This document shows, one piece after another, positions 45,330 through 52,869 of a stretch of 64,000 bases of DNA. Source of the DNA: Corticimicrobacter populi. GTDB taxonomy: Bacteria; Pseudomonadota; Gammaproteobacteria; Burkholderiales; Burkholderiaceae_B. The notes beneath the pieces were generated by a model. That model was not told where the DNA came from, made no database searches, and worked only from the letters and a program-made list of their open reading frames with translations. Location of the stretch: contig NZ_QETA01000006.1 of the NCBI RefSeq assembly GCF_003123725.1, positions 124,001 to 188,000 of the forward strand. Reading direction: 5' to 3'. Both the position numbers and the translations under genes were made by a program. Numbering within the stretch: the stretch's first letter is position 1; each line of letters starts with the position of its first letter.

Positions 45330-45917
45330 TTAGGCGGCCCCATGGGTATCGGTGCAAGAAGGGGTATGGCGAGCTTCCCAGGCGCGTCGTTCGCGCCTGC
45401 ACGTCTGCATGGCCAGCCGGATGTGTTGCTCCACCATTTTTTGCGAGATGCCCATCATGGAAGCGATTTCGGCATGTGAGCGGCCATCGAAGCGATGCAG
45501 CACGAAGGCTTCGCGACAACGTGGCGGCAGACCCTGGATGGCAGCCAGCAGGACCTGTGCGGCCTGCTGTGACATGGCGGCGACTTCGGGCTCCTGGGCA
45601 CTCGGTCCGACCAGGGTGTCGGCATCGATGGTTCCGTCGAGCGAGGCCGTGCCCAGGTGCAGGGCATCGTGGCGATGCTGGTCGATCATCAGGTTGCGGG
45701 CCGTGCGGTAGAGCATGGCGCGTGGCTCAGCGATCCGGCTGCCCTGTTGCTGGGCCGTCAGTACCCGTGCATAGGTTTCCTGCACGACATCGGCTGCCGC
45801 ATCCCGGTTGCGGGTCAGGCGGGCGCAGAAGTTCAGCAGTTCCTGGTAGTAGCGCTCGAACACGGTGGCGGCAGACGGCGTGCAGGCGTAGAAAAGAATA
45901 ATGAAAGGTGTTCGCAT
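45330..45917 (-). CDS. fecI: ECF sigma factor, FecI type
   Basis: 195 residues. Region 2 is visible in FERYYQELLNFCARLTRNRDAAADVVQETYARVL, region 4 in LPPRCREAFVLHRFDGRSHAEIASMMGISQKMVEQHIRLAMQTC. These are the iron-starvation ECF sigma features. It should direct RNA polymerase to the receptor gene promoter once FecR is activated. No clear Fur box is found upstream; an ATAATG-N11-CATTAT inverted motif overlaps the start codon but has the wrong spacing. Start ATG 45917 has AAGG 5 bases upstream. Confidence 0.92.
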   Translation of the reverse strand: MRTPFIILFYACTPSAATVFERYYQELLNFCARLTRNRDAAADVVQETYARVLTAQQQGSRIAEPRAMLYRTARNLMIDQHRHDALHLGTASLDGTIDADTLVGPSAQEPEVAAMSQQAAQVLLAAIQGLPPRCREAFVLHRFDGRSHAEIASMMGISQKMVEQHIRLAMQTCRRERRAWEARHTPSCTDTHGAA

Positions 45918-45989
45918 TATAGCCTTGTGCCGGGCCGGTGCGTCTGCGCCCGACGCTATCAGCCCGACGGGAGCCGTGTCGCTTCCCTC

Positions 45990-45995
45990 TATAAT
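45990..45995 (+). promoter_or_regulatory. Probable -10 element of the amino-acid ABC operon
   Basis: A perfect TATAAT lies 39 bases upstream of the start codon of the binding-protein gene. No good -35 is seen. Confidence 0.4.
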
Positions 45996-46033
45996 GCGGG
46001 ATTGTTTTTTGCATGTTGGTAATGGAGGCTTCC

Positions 46034-46798
46034 ATGAAAAGAATACTGATGGGGATGGTTTGCGCCGTGTTCGCGGCGGGTGTCTCGGCCCAGGATCTGC
46101 GCGTGGCGATCGATCCGACCTACGAGCCCTTTACCTACAAGACACCGGATGGCCAGCCAGCCGGCTTCGACGTGGATATTGCCAATGCCCTGTGCGACCA
46201 GTTGCAGCGCAAGTGCGTATTCGTCGAGCAGGTCTGGGACAGCATGATCGCCGGCCTGCAGAGCCGCAAGTACGACGTGATCATCAGTTCCATGTCGATC
46301 ACCGACGAGCGCAAGCGCGTGGTGGACTTCACCGACCGCTACTACAAGACACCCAGCACCGTCGTGGTGCGCAAGGATCACCCCTATGTTGGCCATGAGT
46401 CGCTCAAGGGCCTGCGTCTGGGCGTGCTCAAGGGCAGTACCCAGGAGCGCTATGCCATGGGCGTGCTGCAACCTGAGGGGGCCACGGTCATTTCCTATCC
46501 GGCCCAGGATCAGGTCTATCTGGATATCCGCTCCGGCCGACTTGACGGCACGGTGGCCGACAAGGTCGAGGTGGGTGGTGGCTTTCTGAGCAAGCCCGAA
46601 GGGGCCGATTACCATGCCGTGGGTGGCGACATCTACGACCCCAAGTATTACGGCGAAGGCCTGGGCATCGCTCTGCGCAAGAACCGGGAAGATCTCAAGC
46701 AGGCGCTCAACGAGGCCATCCAGGCCATCCGTGCCAATGGCACCTACGAGGAAATCAGCCGCAAGTACTTCGATTTCGACCCTTACGGTACCGATTGA
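46034..46798 (+). CDS. Basic amino-acid ABC transporter, periplasmic binding protein
   Basis: 254 residues from the ATG at 46034 (GGAGG 5 bases upstream). Signal peptide MKRILMGMVCAVFAAGVSAQ. The mature part follows the lysine/arginine/ornithine/histidine (HisJ/ArgT/ArtJ) family: LRVAIDPTYEPFTYKTPDGQPAGFDVDIANALC, VWDSMIAGLQSRKYDVIISSMSITDERKRVVDFTDRYY, the CxxxxxxC pair (ALCDQLQRKC) typical of ArgT/HisJ. It captures the amino acid in the periplasm and delivers it to the permease pair encoded next. Four-gene operon with two permeases and an ATPase. Confidence 0.92.
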   Translation: MKRILMGMVCAVFAAGVSAQDLRVAIDPTYEPFTYKTPDGQPAGFDVDIANALCDQLQRKCVFVEQVWDSMIAGLQSRKYDVIISSMSITDERKRVVDFTDRYYKTPSTVVVRKDHPYVGHESLKGLRLGVLKGSTQERYAMGVLQPEGATVISYPAQDQVYLDIRSGRLDGTVADKVEVGGGFLSKPEGADYHAVGGDIYDPKYYGEGLGIALRKNREDLKQALNEAIQAIRANGTYEEISRKYFDFDPYGTD

Positions 46799-46801
46799 TC
46801 C

Positions 46802-47488
46802 GTGTCTGATTACTACTGGATGATCCTGCAGGGGGCGGGCACCACGGTGGCCGTTTCCTTGCTGTCGCTGGTCGTGGCGATCACGCTGGGCCTGCTGGGG
46901 GCCAGCGCCAAGCTGTCCGGGCGGCCTGTGCTGGTGCGGCTGGCGACGCTCTACACCACGCTGATTCGGGGCATTCCGGAACTGGTGCTGATGTTGCTGG
47001 TGTTCTACGGCGGAGCCATCGGGCTCAATGCCTTGCTCGAATACGTTGGCTACGATCAGGGCGTTGACATCAACCCGTTTGTCGCGGGTGTGCTGACGAT
47101 CGGTTTTATTTATGGTGCCTACATGGCCGAGGCCTTCCGGGGTGCGATCCTGTCTATTCCGCACGGACAGGCCGAGGCTGCCTGGGCGTTCGGCATGACC
47201 CGCTGGCAGGCATTTCGCCGCATCACGCTGCCGCAGATGATCGGCTATGTGCTGCCGAGTTTCACCAACAGCTGGATGGCGCTGCTCAAGGCGACGGCGC
47301 TGGTCAGCCTGATCGGCCTGCATGACATGACCTACCTGGCGCGCCAGGCGGGGGCCGCCAGCCGCGAGCCTTTTATCTTCATCCTGTTTGCTGCGGCGCT
47401 TTACCTGCTGTTCACCAGCATTTCCCTGTGGGTACTGCGGCGGCTCGATGCACGCTACAACCTGGGATCGGAGCGGGTGCAGCTATGA
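46802..47488 (+). CDS. Basic amino-acid ABC transporter permease (HisQ/ArtQ type)
   Basis: 228 residues from a GTG at 46802. Five or so transmembrane helices; the EAA loop reads EAAWAFGMTRWQAFRRITLPQMIGYVLPSF and contacts the ATPase. The N-terminal periplasmic-facing segment TLIRGIPELVLMLLVFYGG is characteristic of the polar amino-acid HisM/HisQ family. It overlaps the next permease gene by 4 bases (ATGA). Confidence 0.92.
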   Translation: MSDYYWMILQGAGTTVAVSLLSLVVAITLGLLGASAKLSGRPVLVRLATLYTTLIRGIPELVLMLLVFYGGAIGLNALLEYVGYDQGVDINPFVAGVLTIGFIYGAYMAEAFRGAILSIPHGQAEAAWAFGMTRWQAFRRITLPQMIGYVLPSFTNSWMALLKATALVSLIGLHDMTYLARQAGAASREPFIFILFAAALYLLFTSISLWVLRRLDARYNLGSERVQL

Positions 47489-48231
47489 GCTGGGCACAGT
47501 TTCTCGATCCCAACGAGTTCAGCTGGGCGTTGTTTCTGCAGCCTGATACATTGCGGATGTATGCTTGGGGCATGTGGACCACGTTCTACATGCTGATAGG
47601 CCTGTTGTGCTTTGGCGGGATTGCCGGCTTTGTGCTGGCACTGATGCTGACCGGTCGCTCGGTCGTGTTGCAGCGCATTGCCTCGGCCTTCACCTACTGC
47701 GTGCGCGGCACACCGCTGCTGATCCAGCTTTACCTGATCTATTACGGCGTGGCCCAGCTCGAATGGGTGCAGGAGCGCTGGGATGCCGTCTGGCCGTGGA
47801 CGTATTTCAAGACACCGCTGTTCTGCGCGATGCTGGCCTTCAGCATCAATCATGCCGGCTACCTGGCCGAAATCCTGGCGGGTGGCATCCGCGCCACGCC
47901 GGCGGGCGAGATCGAGGCCGGCTATGCGATGGGCATGAGCCGCCTGAAGGTCTGGTATCGCATCATCCTGCCTGGGGCCATGCGCCGCATCCTGCCGCCC
48001 TACAGCAATGAAGTGATGCAGATGATGCACGGCACCAGCCTGGCCAGTACCATTCCGTCGCTGATGGATATTACCGGTGTCTCCAGCCGGATCTATTCCG
48101 ACTATTACCTGCCGTTCGAGGCCTATCTGTTTGCCGCCATCCTGTACCTGCTGATCACGTTTTTCCTGATGAGCCTGTTCCGACTGGCCGAGCGCCGCTT
48201 TACCGCCTATCTGCGGCCTCGGGCGCACTGA
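47485..48231 (+). CDS. Basic amino-acid ABC transporter permease (HisM type)
   Basis: 248 residues from the ATG at 47485, overlapping the previous permease gene. Helices plus the motif YCVRGTPLLIQLYLIYYGVAQL and the EAA loop EIEAGYAMGMSRLKVWYRIILPGAMRRILPPYSNE are diagnostic of the polar amino-acid permease family. It pairs with the preceding permease as the transmembrane heterodimer of the importer. Confidence 0.92.
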   Translation: MSWAQFLDPNEFSWALFLQPDTLRMYAWGMWTTFYMLIGLLCFGGIAGFVLALMLTGRSVVLQRIASAFTYCVRGTPLLIQLYLIYYGVAQLEWVQERWDAVWPWTYFKTPLFCAMLAFSINHAGYLAEILAGGIRATPAGEIEAGYAMGMSRLKVWYRIILPGAMRRILPPYSNEVMQMMHGTSLASTIPSLMDITGVSSRIYSDYYLPFEAYLFAAILYLLITFFLMSLFRLAERRFTAYLRPRAH

Positions 48232-48243
48232 CTACGACACGCG

Positions 48244-49020
48244 ATGACCGAATCTGCCTTTTCCCTGCAAGTCGAGAATATCCACAAGCGCTATGGCAAC
48301 CAGGAGGTGCTGAAGGGCGTATCGCTGGCGGCTCGGCCTGGCGATGTGATCAGCATCATCGGCAGTTCCGGCTCCGGCAAGAGTACGCTGTTGCGCTGTA
48401 TCAACCTGCTCGAGAAACCCAGTCAGGGGCGCATCATCGTGGCCGGTGAAGAATTGCGCCTGAAACCCAATGCGGCCGGTGACCTGGAGGCCGAGACGCC
48501 GCAGCAACTGCAGCGCCTGCGCACGCGGCTGGCCATGGTGTTTCAGCATTTCAATCTGTGGGCGCACATGACGGTGCTGCAGAATATCATCGAGGCACCG
48601 GTACACGTACTGGGCATGGCGCGTGACGAAGCCATCGACGAAGCGCGTCGGTTGCTGGAACTTGTCGGTCTGAATGGGGTCGAACAGGCGTATCCCAGCC
48701 ATCTCAGCGGGGGCCAGCAACAGCGTGTGGCGATTGCCCGTGCGCTGGCCGTAAAACCCGAGGTGATGCTGTTCGACGAACCGACCAGCGCGCTCGATCC
48801 TGAACTGGTCGGTGAAGTGCTGGGCATCATGCGGTTGTTGGCGCAACAGGGCCGCACCATGGTAGTGGTGACGCACGAGATGGGCTTTGCGCGCGAGGTG
48901 TCGAGCCATCTGGTGTACCTGTACCAGGGCCTGATCGAAGAACAGGGCAATCCGCGCGACGTGCTGGCCAACCCCAGCAGCGAACGATTGGCCCGCTTCC
49001 TGTCGGGCAATCTCAAATAG
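48244..49020 (+). CDS. Basic amino-acid ABC transporter ATP-binding protein (HisP type)
   Basis: 258 residues. Walker A GSSGSGKSTLLR, signature LSGGQQQRVAIARALA, Walker [21 protein letters not shown], switch His in [23 protein letters not shown]. The insert with LRLKPNAAGDLEAETPQQLQRLRTRLAMVFQHFNLWAHMTVL is typical of HisP-type histidine/lysine/arginine ATPases. It completes the importer operon that starts at 46034. Confidence 0.94.
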   Translation: MTESAFSLQVENIHKRYGNQEVLKGVSLAARPGDVISIIGSSGSGKSTLLRCINLLEKPSQGRIIVAGEELRLKPNAAGDLEAETPQQLQRLRTRLAMVFQHFNLWAHMTVLQNIIEAPVHVLGMARDEAIDEARRLLELVGLNGVEQAYPSHLSGGQQQRVAIARALAVKPEVMLFDEPTSALDPELVGEVLGIMRLLAQQGRTMVVVTHEMGFAREVSSHLVYLYQGLIEEQGNPRDVLANPSSERLARFLSGNLK

Positions 49021-49038
49021 CCTTTTCCGGAGTGAGCC

Positions 49039-50043
49039 ATGCTGATTCGATTTCCCTCAGATATCCCCGCCTCGGAAATCACCTCGGAATCGGTATGGCA
49101 CAAGCGCCGCGCGCTGATTGCCGCAGCAGGCTTGGCCGGTATGGGCCTGGGTGGCGTGGCGCAGACAGCCCGTGCGGCAGCGTCAGCTTCAGGTACAACA
49201 ATAGATGGATCCGCGTCGCTGACGGCGGCGCAGGCGGCGATGCAACAGGCTACGCTCAATGCCGCCCTGTCCACCGACGAGGCGCGTACCGATTACGACG
49301 CGGTCACTTCGTACAACAACTTCTACGAATTCGGCGTCAACAAAGATAGCCCCAAGCGCCAGGCCGGGGCCCTGCAGACTCGTCCATGGACGGTGCGTGT
49401 CGAAGGTGAAGTGCTCAAGCCACGCACATTCGATATCGACGACCTGCTGAAACTGGCTCCCATGGAAGAGCGTATCTATCGACTGCGCTGTGTGGAGGCC
49501 TGGTCGATGGTGGTGCCCTGGGTCGGCTATTCGCTGTCGCATCTGCTGCGCCAGGTCGAACCTACCGGGCAGGCGGCCTATGTGACGTTCGAGACGGTCA
49601 TGCAGCCGCAGGCCATGCCCGGGTTGCGCTACCCGGTGCTCGAGTGGCCCTATACCGAAGGCCTGCGGCTGGACGAGGCCATGCATCCGCTCACGCTGCT
49701 GGCCTTTGGCCTGTATGGCAAGTTGCTGCCCAACCAGAATGGTGCGCCGCTGCGACTGGCCGTGCCGTGGAAATACGGCTTCAAGTCGGCCAAGTCGCTG
49801 GTGACGATCCGCCTGGTGCGCGAGCGGCCGATGACCTCCTGGATGAAGTCGGCACCGCATGAGTATGGCTTCTATGCCAACGTCAATCCTGATGTGGCCC
49901 ATCCCCGCTGGAGCCAGGCCAACGAGCGTCGCATTGGTGAAGGGGGGCTGTTCACCCCGCGCCGCAATACGCTGCCGTTCAATGGCTATGGCGAGCAGGT
50001 TGCATCCCTGTATCAGGGGATGGATCTGCAGGCCAATTACTGA
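49039..50043 (+). CDS. msrP: Periplasmic methionine sulfoxide reductase, catalytic subunit
   Basis: 334 residues. A twin-arginine type signal ([19 protein letters not shown], cleaved near residue 45) exports the folded molybdopterin protein. The YedY/MsrP core follows: [35 protein letters not shown] (the Cys ligates molybdenum), [46 protein letters not shown] and [18 protein letters not shown]. It repairs oxidised methionines in periplasmic proteins with electrons from MsrQ, whose gene begins 6 bases later. Confidence 0.95.
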   Translation: MLIRFPSDIPASEITSESVWHKRRALIAAAGLAGMGLGGVAQTARAAASASGTTIDGSASLTAAQAAMQQATLNAALSTDEARTDYDAVTSYNNFYEFGVNKDSPKRQAGALQTRPWTVRVEGEVLKPRTFDIDDLLKLAPMEERIYRLRCVEAWSMVVPWVGYSLSHLLRQVEPTGQAAYVTFETVMQPQAMPGLRYPVLEWPYTEGLRLDEAMHPLTLLAFGLYGKLLPNQNGAPLRLAVPWKYGFKSAKSLVTIRLVRERPMTSWMKSAPHEYGFYANVNPDVAHPRWSQANERRIGEGGLFTPRRNTLPFNGYGEQVASLYQGMDLQANY

Positions 50044-50049
50044 GCCGGG

Positions 50050-50724
50050 ATGGCCGGCCAGCATGACCCGCGTGAGGCGATGAGTCAGCGCAATCGACGA
50101 GGCAGGGCGCGTGCCGATAGGTGTATCTGGTGGCTGGCGTTCCTGCTGGGGCTGCTGCCTTTGTTGCGCTGGCTCTGGCTGGGCGCGACCGGGGCGCTGG
50201 GCTTCAATCCGACGGAGTTTCTGCTGCGTTCGTCAGGCACCTGGACGCTGGTCTGTCTGCTGGTGACCCTGGCACTGACGCCGGCCCGTCACCTGCTGGG
50301 TTGGCAGGGGGCACCGCGCTGGCGAGGCATGGCAGGCCTGTTCACTTTTTTCTATGCCGTGCTGCATGCGCTGGCCTGGTCGTTTTTCGATCATGCCCTG
50401 GTGCTGCGTGACATGGGCGCGGATATCCTGCAACGACCGTTCATCGCCGTGGGCGTGGCGGTATTCGTGATCCTGCTGGCCCTGGCGGCGACATCGAGCA
50501 AGGCGGCCATGCGCATGCTGGGTAGGCAGTGGCAGCGCCTGCATCGGCTGGTGTACCTGGCCGGCGGGCTGGCGATTCTGCATTTCTGGTGGCACAAGGC
50601 GGGCAAGAACGACTGGCTGGAGCCGTTGCTGTATGGCGGTGTGCTGGTGCTGCTGCTGGCTGTGCGGGTGGTCGTGAAATTGCGGATGCGTTGGCGTGCA
50701 ACGCATCGGTCCTCACTGCCATAA
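50050..50724 (+). CDS. msrQ: Heme-binding membrane subunit of methionine sulfoxide reductase
   Basis: 224 residues, six transmembrane helices of the ferric-reductase-like YedZ family. Landmarks are WALGxTGALGFNPxE-like GATGALGFNPTEFLLRSSGTWTL, TPARHLLGW, the heme-ligand histidines in AVLHALAW and WQRLHRLVYLAGGLAILHFWWHKAGK. It is an inner-membrane b-heme protein passing quinol or flavin electrons to MsrP. It is followed by the convergent end of nasR, 47 bp away, where only a weak inverted repeat (acggg/cccgt near 50740-50753) is visible. Confidence 0.94.
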   Translation: MAGQHDPREAMSQRNRRGRARADRCIWWLAFLLGLLPLLRWLWLGATGALGFNPTEFLLRSSGTWTLVCLLVTLALTPARHLLGWQGAPRWRGMAGLFTFFYAVLHALAWSFFDHALVLRDMGADILQRPFIAVGVAVFVILLALAATSSKAAMRMLGRQWQRLHRLVYLAGGLAILHFWWHKAGKNDWLEPLLYGGVLVLLLAVRVVVKLRMRWRATHRSSLP

Positions 50725-50771
50725 CCAGCTGACAGGTACGGGGAGAGTACCCGTCATGGAGGTGTGCCGGC

Positions 50772-52043
50772 TCAGCCCTGTGTGGCGTTGCGTGTTGCCA
50801 GCAGTGCGTGGGCGACTTCGGTCAAGGTGCGGCCGCTGCGCATGGCTTCATGTTGCAGTTGTGCGTGCGCGTCGGCTTCGCTGATCCGGTGCAGCTCGAC
50901 CAGTATCCATTTGGCTTTTTCGATATGTCGGCGTTCGTCCAGGGCGGTACGGGCCTGATCCAGAGCCTGGTCGGATGCCTGGATGCGTTCGGCCTGGGCC
51001 TGCAGCAGATCCAGAATGGAGCGTTCCATGCCGCTGGCGATGCCGTCAGCCGGAGCCACGTCCAGCGGACGACTCTGGACATCGAACAGCATGGTGGGCC
51101 GGGTGCTGCCCTCGTGGGCCGCCATGCTGTCGAGCAGAGCGCGGTGGTTGCGCAGGTCCAGGCTGACGGCTTCGATGCGCTGGCGGCAGCGCTGGGCCAG
51201 CGTGGTCGTCAACTGGCATTCGATGGGGTGCATGCCGTCGATGCGCGCGGTACACAGATCAAACCACAGGGCCGCCATGCCGGTATCGACCGGCTGCTCT
51301 GCCGAGGTGCGGGCGGCCATGCCACGCAGGGACAAAACGGGTTCGTGCAGGTCGTCCAGACTCTGCCAGGCCTGCAGGCTCTGTCTGTCGGCCAATGCTT
51401 CGAACTGCATGAAGCAGCGCGTCTGCCTTTCGGCCAGCATGACCATGTGGACTTTCTGGGTAGGATTGAAGCGGCCCGCGGTATAACCGAGCACGCCGTA
51501 GGCTCGTTCCTGGCCACACAGTTCCTTGCCCTGCATGAAGTTCAGCAGTGCGGCCAGCAGGCGAGTGATGTCGGCATCGTGCGCGGCATCGGTCGTTTCT
51601 ACCGCAACGGCCAGCAGACTGGAAATCAGGCGGGTGAAGGCCGCGCTGGCGTCGCCTGGCTGCAGGCGGTGCGCGAGGATATTGCAGCGCAGGATGGGCA
51701 GTCCATCCAGACGGTAGAGCGCATGGGCGATACTGTCGAACAGCCGGGCCCGGCCATGGTCACTGCCGATGGGGTGGGTCAGCAGGGCATCCAGAAAGGT
51801 GCGGACATCGGCCTCATGGGTGGATACCGACTGGTGCTGTGCATCCAGAATGTGTTGCCGCTCAGGCGTCGGATGGCACAGGAACAGATTGGTGTAGCCC
51901 CGTTCTTTTTGCAGCTCATGAACCAGGTGGCTGATCAGGGTGACCAGCTCGCACGTATGCGCCAGCGATTCGAGACTGTGCAGTTCCGCCTGGCGGGCGG
52001 CGATCAGGAAGCGCAGTGTCGGGGGCAGGGTCTGTCGGGTCAT
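50772..52043 (-). CDS. nasR: Nitrate/nitrite-responsive antiterminator NasR (NIT-ANTAR)
   Basis: 423 residues. The long all-helical N-terminal part (about 35-340: ISHLVHELQKERGYTNLFL, then PLLAVAVETTDAAHDADI, KELCGQERAYGVLGYTAGRF, QTRCFMQFEALAD) is a NIT nitrate/nitrite-sensing domain; ERG at about 48-50 fits the family pattern. The C-terminal 60 residues (ALDERRHIEKAKWILVELHRISEADAHAQLQHEAMRSGRTLTEVAHALLA) form an ANTAR RNA-binding domain. In Klebsiella, NasR binds the nas leader RNA when nitrate or nitrite is present and prevents termination. Here it is the last gene of the nas operon, 25 bp after cobA, upstream of which no separate promoter is evident. Confidence 0.93.
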   Translation of the reverse strand: MTRQTLPPTLRFLIAARQAELHSLESLAHTCELVTLISHLVHELQKERGYTNLFLCHPTPERQHILDAQHQSVSTHEADVRTFLDALLTHPIGSDHGRARLFDSIAHALYRLDGLPILRCNILAHRLQPGDASAAFTRLISSLLAVAVETTDAAHDADITRLLAALLNFMQGKELCGQERAYGVLGYTAGRFNPTQKVHMVMLAERQTRCFMQFEALADRQSLQAWQSLDDLHEPVLSLRGMAARTSAEQPVDTGMAALWFDLCTARIDGMHPIECQLTTTLAQRCRQRIEAVSLDLRNHRALLDSMAAHEGSTRPTMLFDVQSRPLDVAPADGIASGMERSILDLLQAQAERIQASDQALDQARTALDERRHIEKAKWILVELHRISEADAHAQLQHEAMRSGRTLTEVAHALLATRNATQG

Positions 52044-52068
52044 GGTGTGCGTGGTGTTTGCGGGGGAC

Positions 52069-52869
52069 TCAGGCCTCCTGGCTGCATGGAATCATACAGG
52101 AGCGGTATTCGGAACACGAGGTGGCCTGTGTCCCGGCCTGGGCGGCGACGCTGCCGATGATCAGGATGGCCGGGCTGCGCAGGCCGGCTGCCTGCCCGTC
52201 TGCGGGCATCTCGTGCAGCGTACTGTCGATCTGGCGCTGGTAGGGCAGGCTGGCATTCTCGATCATGCAGACCGGGGTATGTCCGGGCAGGCCACCCTCC
52301 TGCAATTGCCGGGAGATGTCGTCCAGCCGGGTCACGCCCATGTAGACCACCAGTGTGGTGCCGCTGCGTGCCAGCGCTTCCCAGGGAGGCGGGCTGTCAT
52401 CGTCCGTGTGGGCCGTGACCAGGCTGACGCCGCGTGCGATGCCGCGCAGTGTCAGTGGGATGTTGCATGCGGTGGCTGCCGCCAGGCCTGCCGTAATGCC
52501 ATTGACGATGCCGCAGGCAATGCCGTGGCGGGCCAGCCATTCGATTTCTTCGCCGCTGCGTCCGAAAATTCCGGGGTCGCCGCCCTTGAGGCGAATGACC
52601 GTGAGCCCTTGGCGCGCGTAGCGCAGCATCAGGCGCTGGATGAATGACTGGGGCGTGGAGCGGCAGCCCCCGCGCTTGCCGACACGGATGATCTGGGCTT
52701 GCGGGCAATAGTGCAGGACCCCTTCCCCGACCAGATCGTCGACCAGCACAATGTCGGCCTGGGCCAGGATGCGTACGGCCTTCAGTGTCAGCAGTTCCGG
52801 GTCGCCCGGCCCGGCCCCGACCAGCCAGACAGAGGGGTGCATGCCTGGGTGCGAGAGCGTGTTGTGCAT
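52069..52869 (-). CDS. cobA: Uroporphyrinogen-III C-methyltransferase
   Basis: 266 residues. Tetrapyrrole methylase pattern: VWLVGAGPGDPELLTLKAVRILAQADIVLVDDLV, GKRGGCRSTPQ (SAM-site loop), VIRLKGGDPGIFGRSGEEIEWL, and TLRGIARGVSLVTAH. It methylates uroporphyrinogen III twice to make precorrin-2, the precursor of siroheme. Siroheme is the active-site cofactor of the nitrite reductase encoded in the same operon, so this copy is probably dedicated to NirB. Only the methyltransferase is present, not the CysG oxidase/chelatase domain. One-base overlap with nasA (TGATG). Confidence 0.94.
   Translation of the reverse strand: MHNTLSHPGMHPSVWLVGAGPGDPELLTLKAVRILAQADIVLVDDLVGEGVLHYCPQAQIIRVGKRGGCRSTPQSFIQRLMLRYARQGLTVIRLKGGDPGIFGRSGEEIEWLARHGIACGIVNGITAGLAAATACNIPLTLRGIARGVSLVTAHTDDDSPPPWEALARSGTTLVVYMGVTRLDDISRQLQEGGLPGHTPVCMIENASLPYQRQIDSTLHEMPADGQAAGLRSPAILIIGSVAAQAGTQATSCSEYRSCMIPCSQEA

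Noticed and set aside
45898-45920. Possible Fur box at the fecI start
   Set aside because: ATAATG and CATTAT are separated by 11 bases, not the spacing of the Fur 19-mer, and the right half is the start codon.
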